64,000 nucleotides of DNA from Sediminicola sp040566555 (GTDB lineage: Bacteria; Bacteroidota; Bacteroidia; Flavobacteriales; Flavobacteriaceae). Numbering within the stretch: the stretch's first letter is position 1; each line of letters opens with the position of its first letter. The stretch is from NCBI RefSeq assembly GCF_040566555.1, contig NZ_JBEWYP010000003.1, forward strand, positions 310,001 to 374,000. The letters are read 5' to 3'. The position numbers and the translations under genes were made by a program. Below the pieces are notes generated by a model. That model made no database searches, was not told the DNA's origin, and worked only from the letters and a program-made list of their open reading frames with translations. Below, piece by piece: positions 6,670 to 15,359 of this stretch.

Positions 6670-8895
6670 ATGTGCAAATTTTTAACAGTACCCCTTATTG
6701 CATTATTTTTTATAACTCAAGGCAGTTATTCACAAAATTCAATTTCCGGTACGATCATAAGCAATGAAGACCAATCTCCATTGGAACAAGTTGAGATCTA
6801 TTTTCCCCAATTGGAAAAAGGAACCTTGACCGACGCAAGCGGAAACTATTCCCTTTCTAATATACCAGTTGGACCTTATAAAATTGTAATTGCCTATTTA
6901 GGATTTCAAACTTTTTCAAAAACCATTGATATTAATCAGGGTGAAAACGTCTTAGACGTTAGTTTAAAGCTCAGTGCTATAGAAATGGAAGAAGTCATAG
7001 TTTCCACTCCCTTTCACAAATTACAAAGTGAAAATGTCGTTAAGGTAGAATATGCCAATGTAGCCATGCTAAAAAAGAAAGGAGCCATTACTTTAGCAGA
7101 TGGGATTACCAACATAGCAGGGGTAGAAAGTGTTTCTACTGGTATTGGCATAGGCAAACCGGTAATTAGAGGTTTGAGTTCTAACAGGGTTTTGGTCTAT
7201 ACCCAAGGCGTAAGATTAGAAAACCAACAGTTTGGTGATGAACATGGATTAGGTGTTAATGATGCAGGTATTGAGAGCATAGAGGTCATAAAAGGGCCCG
7301 CCTCCCTACTCTATGGTTCAGACGCCATGGGTGGGGTGTTATATTTAAATCCAGAAAAATTTGCACCGTCAAATTCTACAGTTGGGGATATCAATCTTAA
7401 TTATTTTTCCAATACACAGGGATATGGTGCCAATGCCGGATTTAAGACATCTGGTGAAAACCTCAAATTCATCCTAAGAGGAGGAACATCCTCTCATGCA
7501 GATTACAAAACTGGGGATGGAGATAGGGTAACCAATTCAAGATTTAAAGAAAATGACATAAAAACTGGAGTTGCTTATCAAGGAACCAAATTTAATACGG
7601 AGGTAAGATATAATTACTATGCCACCGAAATTGGAATACCGGAAGCTATTGGGGAGCAGACCACTGAACGAACTCCAGAACTCCCCTTTCAAAAGATAAC
7701 CAATCAAATCCTTAGCTCTAAATCCAATTTATTTTTTGACAGATCAAGCATGGAGTTTACACTTGGCTATACTTTTAATGAAAGAAAGGAATTTGAAGAT
7801 GACCCTCAAAATGCCGCCTTGGATATGGATTTGTCCACTTTTAATTATAACATACACTATAATCTGCCCAAATTTGGAAAGGTGGAGACCATTTTTGGCT
7901 TACAGGGAATGCATCAGAGCAATACTAATTTTGGGGAAGAGATATTAATACCCGACGCCATTACCAATGATATTGGCGCCTTGGCTACCTCCCACCTCCA
8001 TTTTAATAGCAATAACGATCTTCAAGTAGGACTAAGGTTTGATCATAGGTCTATCAATAGCGAGGCCGCAGGAATACCAAGTGAAGAGGGTTACATAGCC
8101 CAATTGAACAGGGATTTTAGCAGTTTTAATGCTGCTGCAGGCTATAAGTTGAACTTTGCCCAGTCTTTTATTGGTCGATTAAATTTAGCCTCTGGTTTTA
8201 GGGCTCCTAATTTGGCCGAGCTCACTTCCAATGGAGTCCATGAAGGCACCAATAGATATGAAATAGGTAATGCAGATTTGAAAAATGAACAGAACATACA
8301 AACTGATATTTCCTTGGAATATAAAAATGAACATATAGAAATATTTGCCAATGGGTTTTTAAATGATGTGAACAATTATGTTTATTTGGAGCCAACGGGA
8401 ACCGTTCAGGATGATAATGCCGTTTATAACTACCAACAACAAGATGCTAAGTTATACGGCGGTGAATTTGGGTTCCATTTACACCCACATCCATTAGATT
8501 GGCTGCATTTGGAAAGTAGTTACCAAACCGTGATCGGAAAATTGGATAGCGGCGACTACTTACCCCTTATTCCAGCCAATAGTCTCACCAATACCATTAG
8601 AATTGAGCAATCCAATGCAAATCATTGGTTAAACAATAGTTACGCCTTTGTTACCTTAAAATCGGCTTTCGACCAAAATAAAGTGAATGAATTTGAAACG
8701 GCTACAGATGGATATAGCATTTTAAATATTGGGATTGGTGGCAACATAACCGTAGGCAAACAAGATGTTGAAATACGCGTCAGTGGAAACAATGTTTTGG
8801 ATAAGTCCTATGTTTCCCATTTATCACGATTAAAATCTGATGGAATAAATGACATAGGCCGAAATATTAGTCTGGCACTTAGTTTACCTTTATAA
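6670..8895 (+). CDS. TonB-dependent outer-membrane receptor, probably metal-related
   Basis: A 741-residue receptor. A signal peptide ending near Ser20-Gln22 is followed by a carboxypeptidase-regulatory-like domain (about 25-110, SGTIISNEDQSPLEQVEI...), then a plug domain (about 115-235) with PVIRGLSSNRVLVYTQGVR and VIKGPASLLYGSDAMGGV, and a beta barrel to the C terminus. The layout and length match siderophore- or metal-importing TonB receptors; a LHPHPLDWLHLE segment in the barrel resembles ZnuD-type receptors. It is preceded by a small His/Cys protein, which supports metal uptake (zinc or copper), but the ligand is an inference. No Fur or Zur box was recognised. Confidence 0.85.
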   Translation: MCKFLTVPLIALFFITQGSYSQNSISGTIISNEDQSPLEQVEIYFPQLEKGTLTDASGNYSLSNIPVGPYKIVIAYLGFQTFSKTIDINQGENVLDVSLKLSAIEMEEVIVSTPFHKLQSENVVKVEYANVAMLKKKGAITLADGITNIAGVESVSTGIGIGKPVIRGLSSNRVLVYTQGVRLENQQFGDEHGLGVNDAGIESIEVIKGPASLLYGSDAMGGVLYLNPEKFAPSNSTVGDINLNYFSNTQGYGANAGFKTSGENLKFILRGGTSSHADYKTGDGDRVTNSRFKENDIKTGVAYQGTKFNTEVRYNYYATEIGIPEAIGEQTTERTPELPFQKITNQILSSKSNLFFDRSSMEFTLGYTFNERKEFEDDPQNAALDMDLSTFNYNIHYNLPKFGKVETIFGLQGMHQSNTNFGEEILIPDAITNDIGALATSHLHFNSNNDLQVGLRFDHRSINSEAAGIPSEEGYIAQLNRDFSSFNAAAGYKLNFAQSFIGRLNLASGFRAPNLAELTSNGVHEGTNRYEIGNADLKNEQNIQTDISLEYKNEHIEIFANGFLNDVNNYVYLEPTGTVQDDNAVYNYQQQDAKLYGGEFGFHLHPHPLDWLHLESSYQTVIGKLDSGDYLPLIPANSLTNTIRIEQSNANHWLNNSYAFVTLKSAFDQNKVNEFETATDGYSILNIGIGGNITVGKQDVEIRVSGNNVLDKSYVSHLSRLKSDGINDIGRNISLALSLPL

Positions 8896-8915
8896 TATCT
8901 AATGGATTAGTTTTT

Positions 8916-8950
8916 AAAAATGGGAACAACAAAAATGTTCCCATTTTTTA
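8916..8950. terminator. Bidirectional terminator between receptor and desaturase genes
   Basis: A 13-bp perfect stem (8916-8928 with 8936-8948, core ATGGGAACA / TGTTCCCAT) with A and T tracts on either side, placed between two convergent stop codons. Confidence 0.9.
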
Positions 8951-8957
8951 TTTTTAT

Positions 8958-9833
8958 TTATTTCTTGGAGGGACCAAACCCATGTGTTATTTGTTCCAAA
9001 AAACCCTTAGGAAACTCTTCATCCCCTTTAAATCCTAATTCAATGTCTCCACTTTCTTCAGGAATATAATTGGTTTTGAAAATATAGTCCCAAAGACTTA
9101 GGCTTATACCAAAATTTACGCCATAAGTGCCTTTAGGCAAGGTGTATGCATGATGGTAAAGATGCATTACTGGGTTATTGAATAGGTATTTTAAAGGGCC
9201 CCATGTAATTTTAATATTGGAATGATTGAAATGTCCTATGGTAATGGCAAGAAAATGGACAATGTAAGCTTGTTCTGGCTCAAATCCCCCTAAAATCATT
9301 ACTCCAAAAGTCTTTAACGGCTTGTAGAACACATTTTCCATCCAATGATATCTCAAATGTGCCGCAAATCCCATTTCCTTTACGGAATGATGGACCTTAT
9401 GGAATTTCCATAAAAAGGCATATCTATGAAGTAAGATATGCGTAAACCACTGCACAAAATCCAATACAATAAAAAATATCAATAATTGGAAAACCATATT
9501 AAGATTGCTTAAATCCAAGATGGCCAAACTCTTGGATGATATTCCAATGTCTTTGAAAAAAACCCCTAATAGTTTGTAAAAACCACTGATTACTATAGCG
9601 AAGATGAAAAAGTTAAAGAACATATAGAAACCATCCATCCAAAAATCCTTTCTGAAAATAGACTGGTATTTGCGCCAGGGAAATAAGATTTCCAAAGTCC
9701 ACACCAACAAAGAAATTGCTATAAGTCCCCAAAAGTAATTATTGTACCAGGGCACCTCCATAAGAATGGATTTCCATGTCCAATCTAAGGTTCCCATAAA
9801 AGATTTTATAAAAGCTTCTGTATATTTTTCCAA
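8958..9833 (-). CDS. Fatty acid hydroxylase / sterol desaturase family membrane protein
   Basis: An integral membrane di-iron oxygenase of the fatty acid hydroxylase superfamily. The histidine boxes are THILLH, HKVHH (HxxHH) and HLYHH (HxxHH), with intervening RYHW and HFNHS histidines, between several hydrophobic helices. Members hydroxylate fatty acyl chains, carotenoids or sterol-like lipids; the substrate here is unknown. The frame starts with a TTG at 9833 (291 residues); an ATG at 9797 would give 279 residues and is equally possible because the conserved part begins later. It is the last gene of a leftward run with a cytochrome c and a sulfite-oxidase-like enzyme. Confidence 0.85.
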   Translation of the reverse strand: MEKYTEAFIKSFMGTLDWTWKSILMEVPWYNNYFWGLIAISLLVWTLEILFPWRKYQSIFRKDFWMDGFYMFFNFFIFAIVISGFYKLLGVFFKDIGISSKSLAILDLSNLNMVFQLLIFFIVLDFVQWFTHILLHRYAFLWKFHKVHHSVKEMGFAAHLRYHWMENVFYKPLKTFGVMILGGFEPEQAYIVHFLAITIGHFNHSNIKITWGPLKYLFNNPVMHLYHHAYTLPKGTYGVNFGISLSLWDYIFKTNYIPEESGDIELGFKGDEEFPKGFLEQITHGFGPSKK

Positions 9834-9902
9834 TATAAAACTTGTTGTTTTACTACTATGCTAAGTAGTGAAATAGGTGAATTCCTTACATCAAAACCTT
9901 TT

Positions 9903-10373
9903 CTATTTTAATGGGTACCACTCTATATCCTTTAAACCTTCCCTTCTCCCTTTTTTTATTGGACCATAGTTTTTTGCCAAATAATCTACTATTACACCTT
10001 CATTTTCACCTAAATCCCATAAGTTTTGGGTTTTCTGCATCCATCGTATGGTGGCTGTCCACCCTTCTTTGCTCATCCTGTTTTGTGTAACCAATTTTGC
10101 AGAATGGCAATTTGTGCAATTGTTTATTACTTGCTGCATCCCATCGGACACTATAAACCCGGTTCTTACATGGATTCCATTCACTATTCTTTCCGTATCT
10201 TCCTCAATATTAACATATTCAACGTCATCATTAGAAGTGTCAGATAAGGCTATTCCAGCCTCATCATAAAAATAAAATACAACAGCAATTAGCACCACTA
10301 GTAATAAAAACCCACTGATGAGAAGTCTATAGGGCGCCTTAAAATTTTGTTTGTTTTTTTCTGACTTTGCCAT
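9903..10373 (-). CDS. Membrane-anchored monohaem cytochrome c
   Basis: A 156-residue protein with an N-terminal transmembrane helix (about residues 16-36) and a periplasmic domain carrying one haem-binding CTNCH motif at 86-90; Met100 is a candidate distal ligand. It begins 4 bases after the stop of the sulfite-oxidase-family gene, and the pair matches the SorA-SorB arrangement in which a cytochrome accepts electrons from the molybdoenzyme. I infer that it passes electrons from that enzyme to the respiratory chain. Confidence 0.85.
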   Translation of the reverse strand: MAKSEKNKQNFKAPYRLLISGFLLLVVLIAVVFYFYDEAGIALSDTSNDDVEYVNIEEDTERIVNGIHVRTGFIVSDGMQQVINNCTNCHSAKLVTQNRMSKEGWTATIRWMQKTQNLWDLGENEGVIVDYLAKNYGPIKKGRREGLKDIEWYPLK

Positions 10374-10377
10374 TTAT

Positions 10378-11598
10378 CTATACCACTTTAACTGCTATTC
10401 TATGGCATGCATTATTTAAGTATCCTTTTGGGTTCCATCCAGGTACAAGCATGGGTTGTGCTTTGCCATTACTATCAATCGCTTTGGCCCATACCTCATA
10501 ATATCCCTTTTTAGGAAATTGTATTCCCGCCGAAAAATGTTGCCATGCCAATCGGTTAATAGGCTTTTCAAGGGAACACGAATTCCATGTGGCACCAAAA
10601 TCAATAGAATACATCACTTTAGTAACTTCCAGTTCTCCGGCCCATGCATGTCCCCTAATCTTCAAGGTAGATCCAGACTGCAACAAAGCTCCTGATTTTG
10701 GATAGGTTATCAATGATTTCACCGGCATAGATTCTATAATCGCCATTTCCGAATCTTTTACCTCCTCTCCCGGAGCCACTGGATTTTTTGGCACTCTGTA
10801 AGAAGAACCCGTCATTTTTTCACCGTCATGCTCTTTATTCCTAATGCTGATCCTGTTGATCCATTTACCTGAGACAGATGCGGGCCACCCTCCTGCCACC
10901 AAACGCAGCGGATATCCATGGGCAAGGGGAATATCCTTTCCGTTCATCTGAAAGGCCAGTATTGTTTCATCCATCAATGCTTTTTTCATTGGTACTCCCC
11001 TAGAAATTGGCTCTTTATTAGGGTCGCGAGTCAAATGTAGATCTTGGGCATGGTAGCCTATGTATACGGCATCTTCTTTTATTCCAACATCTTCCAGCAC
11101 GTCCCTAACCCTAATCCCTGTCCAATTGGCACAGGATACGGCACCTATCGTCCATTGATTGCCTTTGGCCGGGGGATCAAATTCACTACGCCCATTTCCT
11201 CCACATTCCAGGGTAAGTTGATAGGTATATATTTTAAATTTTGATTTGAGCTCCGCTAGGGAGTAAGTCTTTTTTTGTTTTACAGATTCTCCATCAATAG
11301 TAAGGGTCCAATTTTTGGCATCAATATTTTCAGGAATTAACCCGTTATTTCTAATAAACATCGATTTGTTGGGCGTAATCCTATCATCCAAAAGGTGCGC
11401 CTTGGCCTCTATGTTCCATGGTTTGTCATTTAGCACCACCATTTCCTTGTCCTTGGCAAACATTTTATAAGGATCATTGTCCTGTAGGAACAATGGCACA
11501 TACTCCAAAGGCATAGAAGATCCAAATACTATTTCGGTTCCAATGATCCCCGACATGGCACCTAGAGCTACCTTACCAACAAAATTTCTTCTCTTCAT
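10378..11598 (-). CDS. Sulfite-oxidase-family molybdoenzyme (SorA-like), Tat-exported
   Basis: A 406-residue molybdopterin enzyme. The ATG at 11598 gives a twin-arginine signal (KRRNFVGKVALGA at residues 2-14); a longer frame to 11652 would place 18 residues before it and is rejected. The Moco ligand is Cys132 in LECGGNGRS, followed by QWTIGAVSCANWTG and the RLVAGGWP and SGKWINRI motifs of the sulfite oxidase fold; a C-terminal Ig-like dimerisation domain (about 290-400) is present. The likely reaction is sulfite oxidation in the periplasm with the cytochrome encoded next as acceptor. Related proteins act on other substrates, so sulfite is probable but not proven. Confidence 0.85.
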   Translation of the reverse strand: MKRRNFVGKVALGAMSGIIGTEIVFGSSMPLEYVPLFLQDNDPYKMFAKDKEMVVLNDKPWNIEAKAHLLDDRITPNKSMFIRNNGLIPENIDAKNWTLTIDGESVKQKKTYSLAELKSKFKIYTYQLTLECGGNGRSEFDPPAKGNQWTIGAVSCANWTGIRVRDVLEDVGIKEDAVYIGYHAQDLHLTRDPNKEPISRGVPMKKALMDETILAFQMNGKDIPLAHGYPLRLVAGGWPASVSGKWINRISIRNKEHDGEKMTGSSYRVPKNPVAPGEEVKDSEMAIIESMPVKSLITYPKSGALLQSGSTLKIRGHAWAGELEVTKVMYSIDFGATWNSCSLEKPINRLAWQHFSAGIQFPKKGYYEVWAKAIDSNGKAQPMLVPGWNPKGYLNNACHRIAVKVV

Positions 11599-11694
11599 AA
11601 ATCTACAATTAGCAATTGTATTTAAGCTATTGATTAAAAATAATGAATTCAAAATACATACAACACGCCATAAATTTATGCCCGGAGATTACCC

Positions 11695-12294
11695 TTAATT
11701 CTTTTGGAGTACCAAGGTAGTCATACATCTTACATCATGGACATTGGTTGTTTTTACAGGTTCCAAAAATGTAAGATTAAATTTGGCCATGAAATTATTC
11801 AACTGCTCCCTTGTCAACAAAAACCTTTGAGTGCCATCTGGAATGGAAAAAATACCATTTCCTTCGGACACAACTAATTCCTCTATTCCTATATTGGAAG
11901 CCATCCTTATAAAAATAGATCCATGCACCTTTAAAACCCTCAGTATTTCGGCCATCATTCCAATAAAATGTTTCTCATTTCTAGCAAAATGCAATACCGC
12001 ATTACAAATTATATGATTAAACTCCCCATTGGTGTATGGCATCTCATCTAGTTCGGATACAATGAATTGATCGCTAGAACCCGGATAAATTTCTTTTACC
12101 AATTTAATATTTGCCAAATCATTATCCATTGCCCAAATATTAAATTGATTGTCATAAAACCAGTACATATTTCTTCCTGATCCACAACCTGCATCCAATA
12201 TTTTATCTTCCTTTGAATACCGACCTTTTACAATCTGATCCAGTAGATAAATATCTAAGTTGCCTAGTATGTTTTTTAAATCTGAGTCGGTCAT
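11695..12294 (-). CDS. Class I SAM-dependent methyltransferase
   Basis: A 199-residue methyltransferase. SAM motif I is DAGCGSGRNMYWF near residues 35-47, with the acidic AMDND (motif II) after it and IICNAVLHFARN as motif IV. The start chosen is the ATG at 12294 (MTDSDLKN); the frame extends to 12324 only through a TTG. It is followed by the sulfite-oxidase-like gene in the same direction after about 96 bases and preceded by a terminator. Substrate unknown. Confidence 0.75.
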   Translation of the reverse strand: MTDSDLKNILGNLDIYLLDQIVKGRYSKEDKILDAGCGSGRNMYWFYDNQFNIWAMDNDLANIKLVKEIYPGSSDQFIVSELDEMPYTNGEFNHIICNAVLHFARNEKHFIGMMAEILRVLKVHGSIFIRMASNIGIEELVVSEGNGIFSIPDGTQRFLLTREQLNNFMAKFNLTFLEPVKTTNVHDVRCMTTLVLQKN

Positions 12295-12330
12295 TGTTCT
12301 AGCTGTGGTTCTATTCAAGTACAAAACAAA

Positions 12331-12370
12331 AAAGACCCAATCTTAGAAAACTAAGGAATGGGTCTTTAAA
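12331..12370 (-). terminator. Terminator hairpin after the small membrane protein gene
   Basis: Outer stem AAAGACCCA (12331-12339) pairs with TGGGTCTTT (12359-12367), and inner CTTAG/CTAAG bases extend it. On the minus strand it lies just downstream of the gene ending at 12388 and upstream of the methyltransferase start. Confidence 0.8.
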
Positions 12371-12387
12371 ATTAAGATTTTTATAGG

Positions 12388-12687
12388 TTAAACTTCTATT
12401 ACTTTTCCTTTTCTTGAGGCTTTTATTACATAGGTATAGAGCCACATTAAAGTAAAGGAGGGAATAAAATCCAAACCGGGAACAAGCTCTTCCAAAAAGG
12501 CAATTACTCCTGCAGCCTGTCCAATTTTTCCTTTATACATTCTGGTCATTAACCATCCTGAGATGGGTGCCCAAATAATGTCCGAGAACTCCCCTATTCC
12601 TGGAATTAGAAAGGAAACCATTCCCAACGCATCGAAAACAAGGCCAAGAAAAAGATTTCTTATTTTATGATTTTCAATAATAGACAT
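12388..12687 (-). CDS. Small membrane protein of unknown function
   Basis: A 99-residue protein with two or three hydrophobic segments (LFLGLVFDALGMVSFLIPG near 12-30, IIWAPISGWLMT near 37-48, and a C-terminal PSFTLMWLYTYVIKA near 76-90) and a basic C terminus. I recognise no catalytic motif or named family. It lies 41 bases downstream of folE on the same strand and has its own terminator, so it is probably the last gene of the msrA-folE transcript. Confidence 0.7.
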   Translation of the reverse strand: MSIIENHKIRNLFLGLVFDALGMVSFLIPGIGEFSDIIWAPISGWLMTRMYKGKIGQAAGVIAFLEELVPGLDFIPSFTLMWLYTYVIKASRKGKVIEV

Positions 12688-12728
12688 GTTTAAAGTTAAT
12701 AATTACAGACAATAAAAATCGCAAATAA

Positions 12729-13328
12729 TTAAGAAAGCTTACTACTAATTAATTTAAGAAACTCATTTCGGGTCTCTTGTTTTTCAAATTGACCCCTAAA
12801 TCCGGAAGTCGTGGTTACTGAGTTCTGTTTTTGCACCCCTCTCATCATCATACACATGTGCGAAGCTTCTATAACCACAGCAACTCCCTTAGGTTTTAAG
12901 GTGTTGTTTATACATTCCAAGATGTCATGTGTCAAACGCTCCTGAACTTGTAATCTTCTAGCAAACACATCTACAACACGTGGTATCTTACTCAATCCAA
13001 CAATATGTCCGTTCGGAATATAGGCAATGTGCGCCTTTCCAAAAAATGGCAGCATATGGTGTTCACAAAGGGAATAAAGTTCAATATCCTTGATGATGAC
13101 CATATCATCATAATCTTCCTTGAACATGGCTCCCTCTAAGATTTCCACAGCATCTTGTTTATAGCCCTGTGTTAAAAATAACATTGCTTTTGCTGCTCTT
13201 TCTGGCGTTTTTACCAAGCCTTCGCGGTTGACATCCTCCCCTATTTCATCAATAATACGGGAATACCTTTCCTGAACTTCTGCTGTAATTTCAAAATTGT
13301 ACTCTTCTAAACTTTTATATGGCGACAT
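12729..13328 (-). CDS. folE: GTP cyclohydrolase I
   Basis: Converts GTP to dihydroneopterin triphosphate, the entry step of folate and pterin synthesis. The 199-residue protein carries KTPERAAKAM, the zinc-binding CEHHMLPFFGKAHIAYIP (Cys and His ligands) and the third zinc cysteine in SHMCMMMRG, plus QERLTHDI. The length is standard for the type IA enzyme. The ATG at 13328 is used. It follows msrA by 15 bases, and the two are probably co-transcribed leftward. Confidence 0.95.
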   Translation of the reverse strand: MSPYKSLEEYNFEITAEVQERYSRIIDEIGEDVNREGLVKTPERAAKAMLFLTQGYKQDAVEILEGAMFKEDYDDMVIIKDIELYSLCEHHMLPFFGKAHIAYIPNGHIVGLSKIPRVVDVFARRLQVQERLTHDILECINNTLKPKGVAVVIEASHMCMMMRGVQKQNSVTTTSGFRGQFEKQETRNEFLKLISSKLS

Positions 13329-13343
13329 ATGCTTTTAGTATAA

Positions 13344-13904
13344 TTATAGTAGTTTATTGCTGTAATATTTTTCTAACTTTTTAATTTTTGGGTCTATGAT
13401 CACTTGACAATATCCTTGGGTTCTATGATCATTGTAATAATTGATATGTTCTTCTTCTGCATTATAAAAAGGTTTGGCCTCAGTAACTGCTGTTACCACT
13501 GGATTACCAAAAACATTATTTTGATTAAGTTCCTTTATAAACTGTTCGGCAATGGCTTTCTGATCATCATTTTGATAGAAAATTTCGCTTCTGTATTGGG
13601 TACCCACATCATTTGCCTGCCTATTTAATGTTGTAGGATCGTGTGTAGCAAAAAACACCTCCAACAGAGATTTAAATTGTATCTCCGAAGGATCGAAGGT
13701 TATTTTAATACTTTCGGCATGTCCAGTCCTTCCAGTAACTATTTCCCTGTAAGCAGGATTTTTTATATTACCTCCCGTATAACCCGGGATTACTTCTTTA
13801 ACCCCACGTAAGCGTTGAAACACAGCTTCGGTACACCAAAAACATCCCCCTGCCAGTACTGCTATTTCAGAATTAGAATCATTCATAGATTTAATGTTTA
13901 TCAT
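13344..13904 (-). CDS. msrA: Peptide methionine-S-sulfoxide reductase
   Basis: Reduces methionine S-sulfoxide in oxidised proteins. The catalytic motif GCFWCTEAVF is intact near the N terminus, followed by the family GYTGG and QYRSEIFY segments and GYCQVIIDPK near the end. Starts at ATG 13904 (186 residues) or 13886 (180 residues) are both possible; the frame beyond 13904 needs a TTG and is not used. No MsrB domain is fused. First gene of a leftward run with folE. Confidence 0.92.
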   Translation of the reverse strand: MINIKSMNDSNSEIAVLAGGCFWCTEAVFQRLRGVKEVIPGYTGGNIKNPAYREIVTGRTGHAESIKITFDPSEIQFKSLLEVFFATHDPTTLNRQANDVGTQYRSEIFYQNDDQKAIAEQFIKELNQNNVFGNPVVTAVTEAKPFYNAEEEHINYYNDHRTQGYCQVIIDPKIKKLEKYYSNKLL

Positions 13905-14136
13905 TTTTAGACAAACGTTGAACAAATTTATTCATTTATTTATACTTTTCTTAAAATAAAATGATAAATCGGTCATAATTTTATTCTTCGATTGCCTTTA
14001 CGCCATTTAACAGCATTTAAGTCGTTGCTTTTCCCCAGAACTATCCTTTGGATTACTATAATTATAAAAACATCAAACAATGGCTAATTTTGTAATGTTG
14101 GGCTTTATGATTACTTTCAACCCCTAAAAATAATTC

Positions 14137-14799
14137 ATGATTCAGGCTTCCAATATCCAAAAATATTATGGTGAACTCAAGGTTCTTAAAGGAGTAGACC
14201 TACATATTAAAAAAGGTGAAATTGTTTCTATTGTTGGAGCTTCTGGTGCTGGAAAAACAACATTATTACAGATTTTGGGAACATTGGATAACCAGACCAA
14301 TAAAAATGACAGTGAATTGTTCATCAATCAAATCAATGTTACCTCCTTAAATGATAAGGCGCTGGCCAGATTTAGAAACGAGCACATTGGTTTTATATTT
14401 CAGTTCCATCAACTATTACCTGAATTCACTGCATTGGAGAATGTTTGTATTCCTGCATTCATAAAAAAAACGCCAAAGGAACAAGCTGAAAAAAGAGCCA
14501 AAGAGCTTTTGGATTTTTTGGGCCTCTCCCATAGGTATCATCATAAACCAAGTGAACTGTCTGGCGGGGAACAACAAAGGGTGGCAGTTGCAAGGGCCTT
14601 GGTGAACAATCCTTCCATTATTTTTGCTGATGAGCCAAGTGGTAATTTAGATTCTGAAAGCGCGGACAACCTTCACCAACTTTTTTTTACATTGAGAGAA
14701 CAATTCGGACAAACGTTCGTCATAGTAACCCACAATGAAGAATTGGCAGAAATGGCAGACAGGAAATTAGTCATGGTCGACGGACTCATTACTTCATAA
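14137..14799 (+). CDS. ABC transporter ATP-binding protein, LolD/MacB type
   Basis: A 220-residue stand-alone ABC ATPase. Walker A is GASGAGKTTLLQ (about residues 34-45), the signature is LSGGEQQRVAVARAL and Walker B is IIFADEPSGNLDSES, with the switch His in THNEELA. Sequence and size match the LolD/FtsE/MacB group that powers lipoprotein release or export. No permease gene is adjacent: the next gene encodes a CPBP protease-like membrane protein, so the LolCE partner must be elsewhere. Confidence 0.88.
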   Translation: MIQASNIQKYYGELKVLKGVDLHIKKGEIVSIVGASGAGKTTLLQILGTLDNQTNKNDSELFINQINVTSLNDKALARFRNEHIGFIFQFHQLLPEFTALENVCIPAFIKKTPKEQAEKRAKELLDFLGLSHRYHHKPSELSGGEQQRVAVARALVNNPSIIFADEPSGNLDSESADNLHQLFFTLREQFGQTFVIVTHNEELAEMADRKLVMVDGLITS

Positions 14800-14801
14800 A
14801 C

Positions 14802-15359
14802 ATGCTCTATAACGTATGGAAATATATTAAAAACCCAGTATATCGAGAGTATCACAATGCCCCCAGCGCTTACAAAAAGACTATTTTTCTTTCTTTATTA
14901 AAATGGAACTTGATAATTGGCCTGTCCATTGTACTATTTAACTACGCTCTTTCTAACATTTTAGGATTCAATATGGGAGAGCATTCTACAGAAAAATTGT
15001 TCTCGCAAAATTCTATTTGGATAATTTTCCTAACCGTTAGTATTATGGCCCCAATTGTGGAAGAAGTGTTGTTCAGAGGTCCATTAGTGTATTTTAGGAA
15101 CAGTCCCTATTTTAAATATGCATTTTACACTTCGGTCCTACTATTCGGAATAGTCCATATTTTTAATTTCGAAGGAGACGCCCAACTATATTATTATACT
15201 CCTTTACTTATTGCTCCCCAACTGATAACTGGAATTTTCTTAGGATATATCCGAGTGAAACTTAGGCTCAAATGGTCTATCTTATTTCATGCTACCTTTA
15301 ATACGGTACTAATAGGACCGGTAATGTTGCTAAAAATTCTAAATATTCCAATGGAATGA
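14802..15359 (+). CDS. CPBP-family intramembrane metalloprotease
   Basis: A 185-residue membrane protein of the CAAX protease / bacteriocin-processing (Abi) family. The signature PIVEEVLFRGPLV gives the EExxxR active-site motif, and later FGIVHIF and FHATFNT supply the two catalytic histidines. About four to five hydrophobic helices. It starts 2 bases after the ABC ATPase stop and overlaps the next gene by 4 bases (ATGA), so the three are translationally linked. Substrate unknown; this family includes roles in protein processing and in bacteriocin self-immunity. Confidence 0.85.
   Translation: MLYNVWKYIKNPVYREYHNAPSAYKKTIFLSLLKWNLIIGLSIVLFNYALSNILGFNMGEHSTEKLFSQNSIWIIFLTVSIMAPIVEEVLFRGPLVYFRNSPYFKYAFYTSVLLFGIVHIFNFEGDAQLYYYTPLLIAPQLITGIFLGYIRVKLRLKWSILFHATFNTVLIGPVMLLKILNIPME

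Noticed and set aside
14081..14130. 15-codon frame (MANFVMLGFMITFNP) upstream of the ABC ATPase
   Set aside because: Too short, no ribosome site and no conserved feature; a TAATTTTG box overlaps it.
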